Assembly: GCF_001857965.1 (NCBI RefSeq)
Contig: NZ_CP017774.1
Coordinates: 2,294,001-2,358,000, forward strand
DNA from: Flavobacterium commune
GTDB taxonomy: Bacteria; Bacteroidota; Bacteroidia; Flavobacteriales; Flavobacteriaceae
Direction: 5' to 3'
DNA length: 64,000 bases
Both the position numbers and the translations under genes were made by a program. Position 1 is the stretch's first letter, and every line of letters begins with the position of its first letter. The notes below the pieces were generated by a model. That model was not told where the DNA came from and ran no database searches. It was given only the letters and a program-made list of their open reading frames with translations. Positions 63,300 through 64,000 of the stretch are shown here, in pieces.

Positions 63300-64000
63300 T
63301 TAATATTTCCACCTAACAAAGGCTTCCATTGCAGCATAATTGGATAAGCCCAATTGGTCATACAATTCAGCGGTTTCTTTGTTACGGTCTTCGGCTCTTT
63401 GCCAAAATTCTCTGGCATCTGTGCCTTGGAATACCACACCGTCTTTTTGAGATTGATGTTTGAATATTCCGTGTCTTTTAGCTAAAACCTGATCCGGACT
63501 CATAGGTACTGCCATTTCTATTTCGTCAATGCCCCATTCCTGCCAGGCACCGCGATACAGCCACAACCAGCAGTCGTTTATAAAATCTTTTGATTTTAGG
63601 TTTTTTACTGCATCGAGAATGGCATCCAAACATACTTTGTGCGTTCCGTGCGGATCGGCAAGGTCTCCTGCTGCAAATATTTGGTGTGGTTTTATTTTTT
63701 CAATAAGATCCATTGTCAATTGAATGTCAGCCTTACCTAAAGGTTTCTTTTCGATAGTTCCGGTTTCATAAAAAGGAAGATCCATAAAGTGAATTTGATC
63801 GTCAGTCAGTCCCACAAAATGGCTGGTTGCACGGGCTTCTCCTTTTCTAATAAGCCCTTTTATGTGCCTTACTTCGGGCGTGTCTATTTGGCTTGTTTTT
63901 TTGTTGTTTAAAAATTCCTGAGCTTTCTCGTAAATTGCGTTGGCTTCAGGACTTTTAATATCAAATTTTTCGTTGTAATCACATACAAATCGCGCAAACC
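63300..64000 (-). CDS. nagB: Glucosamine-6-phosphate deaminase, long two-domain form, C-terminal part
   Basis: The frame is open to the window edge, so the 5' end is missing; about 233 residues are seen. RFVCDYNEKFD begins the visible part, followed by VRHIKGLIRKGEARATSHFVGL and a PIG-L/LmbE-like domain (HQIFAAGDLADPHGTHKVC, CWLWLYRGAWQEW, SPDQVLAKRHGIFKHQSQKD, EFWQRAEDRNKETAELYDQLG). This layout is that of the Bacteroidota NagB of about 640 residues, which fuses the deaminase to a deacetylase-like domain. The catalytic deaminase half lies off-window. Confidence 0.9.
   Translation of the reverse strand, partial: FARFVCDYNEKFDIKSPEANAIYEKAQEFLNNKKTSQIDTPEVRHIKGLIRKGEARATSHFVGLTDDQIHFMDLPFYETGTIEKKPLGKADIQLTMDLIEKIKPHQIFAAGDLADPHGTHKVCLDAILDAVKNLKSKDFINDCWLWLYRGAWQEWGIDEIEMAVPMSPDQVLAKRHGIFKHQSQKDGVVFQGTDAREFWQRAEDRNKETAELYDQLGLSNYAAMEAFVRWKY

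Overview
The window is about 64 kb of AT-rich chromosome from a gliding member of the Bacteroidota, most likely Flavobacterium or a close relative. The evidence is two SusC/SusD pairs, the gliding/type IX secretion operon gldKLMN, the exosortase F pair (xrtF plus its associated gene), a primary sigma factor without region 1.1, -7 promoter elements of the form TAnnTTTG, and many strong short-loop intrinsic terminators. No rRNA, tRNA or CRISPR array was seen.

Layout. (1) 1-9026: a sugar-utilisation locus with the end of a GH32 fructan/sucrose hydrolase, SusC, SusD, a secreted GH36 alpha-galactosidase and a PfkB fructokinase. The set fits raffinose-family oligosaccharides or sucrose/fructan. (2) 9027-17941: a sulfatase locus. 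A long leader region precedes SusC, SusD, a Cys-type sulfatase, an exported formylglycine-generating enzyme with both active-site cysteines, and a secreted jelly-roll (DUF1080-like) protein. (3) 17942-20900: a small accessory island with a remnant of a class-V aminotransferase, a TIR-domain protein with an N-terminal Cys/His knuckle, a REP-associated transposase flanked by repeats, and a DUF2461 protein. (4) 21040-24803: sulfur assimilation, namely TauE/SafE permease, metY and homoserine dehydrogenase. (5) 24995-44582: mostly housekeeping genes (rpe, rpoD, pnp, rpsO, groEL, groES, secG, lptE, a sigma-54 activator, miaB). Among them are two MORN/TonB_C proteins, the xrtF pair, a nuclease-like protein next to a beta-CASP RNase, and a DedA protein. 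(6) 44899-53549: topA, a degenerate arginase-fold protein, then gldK-gldL-gldM-gldN. (7) 53632-64000: an FAD oxidoreductase, DUF983, ABC-F, an App1-type phosphatase divergent from a diacylglycerol-kinase-like gene, a GNAT/FemAB-like protein, pterin carbinolamine dehydratase, DUF1761, a leucine-rich-repeat protein, a UxuB-like SDR and the end of a two-domain NagB.

The most interesting signal is a candidate sulfur regulon. A 15-base sequence, CTATAGAATTAGTAG, lies upstream of the sulfatase locus (9266-9280). It occurs exactly, inverted, upstream of tauE (21042-21056), and with 12 of 15 matches upstream of metY (22062-22076). Two of these sites are followed by a 28-codon reading frame rich in cysteine codons. 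The frame before the sulfatase locus ends in four consecutive Cys codons and a stop. The frame before metY has four Cys and five Met codons and is followed by a 14-bp intrinsic terminator ahead of metY. This looks like operator control combined with Cys/Met-dependent transcription attenuation, linking organosulfate scavenging with sulfur assimilation. The function is inferred and untested.
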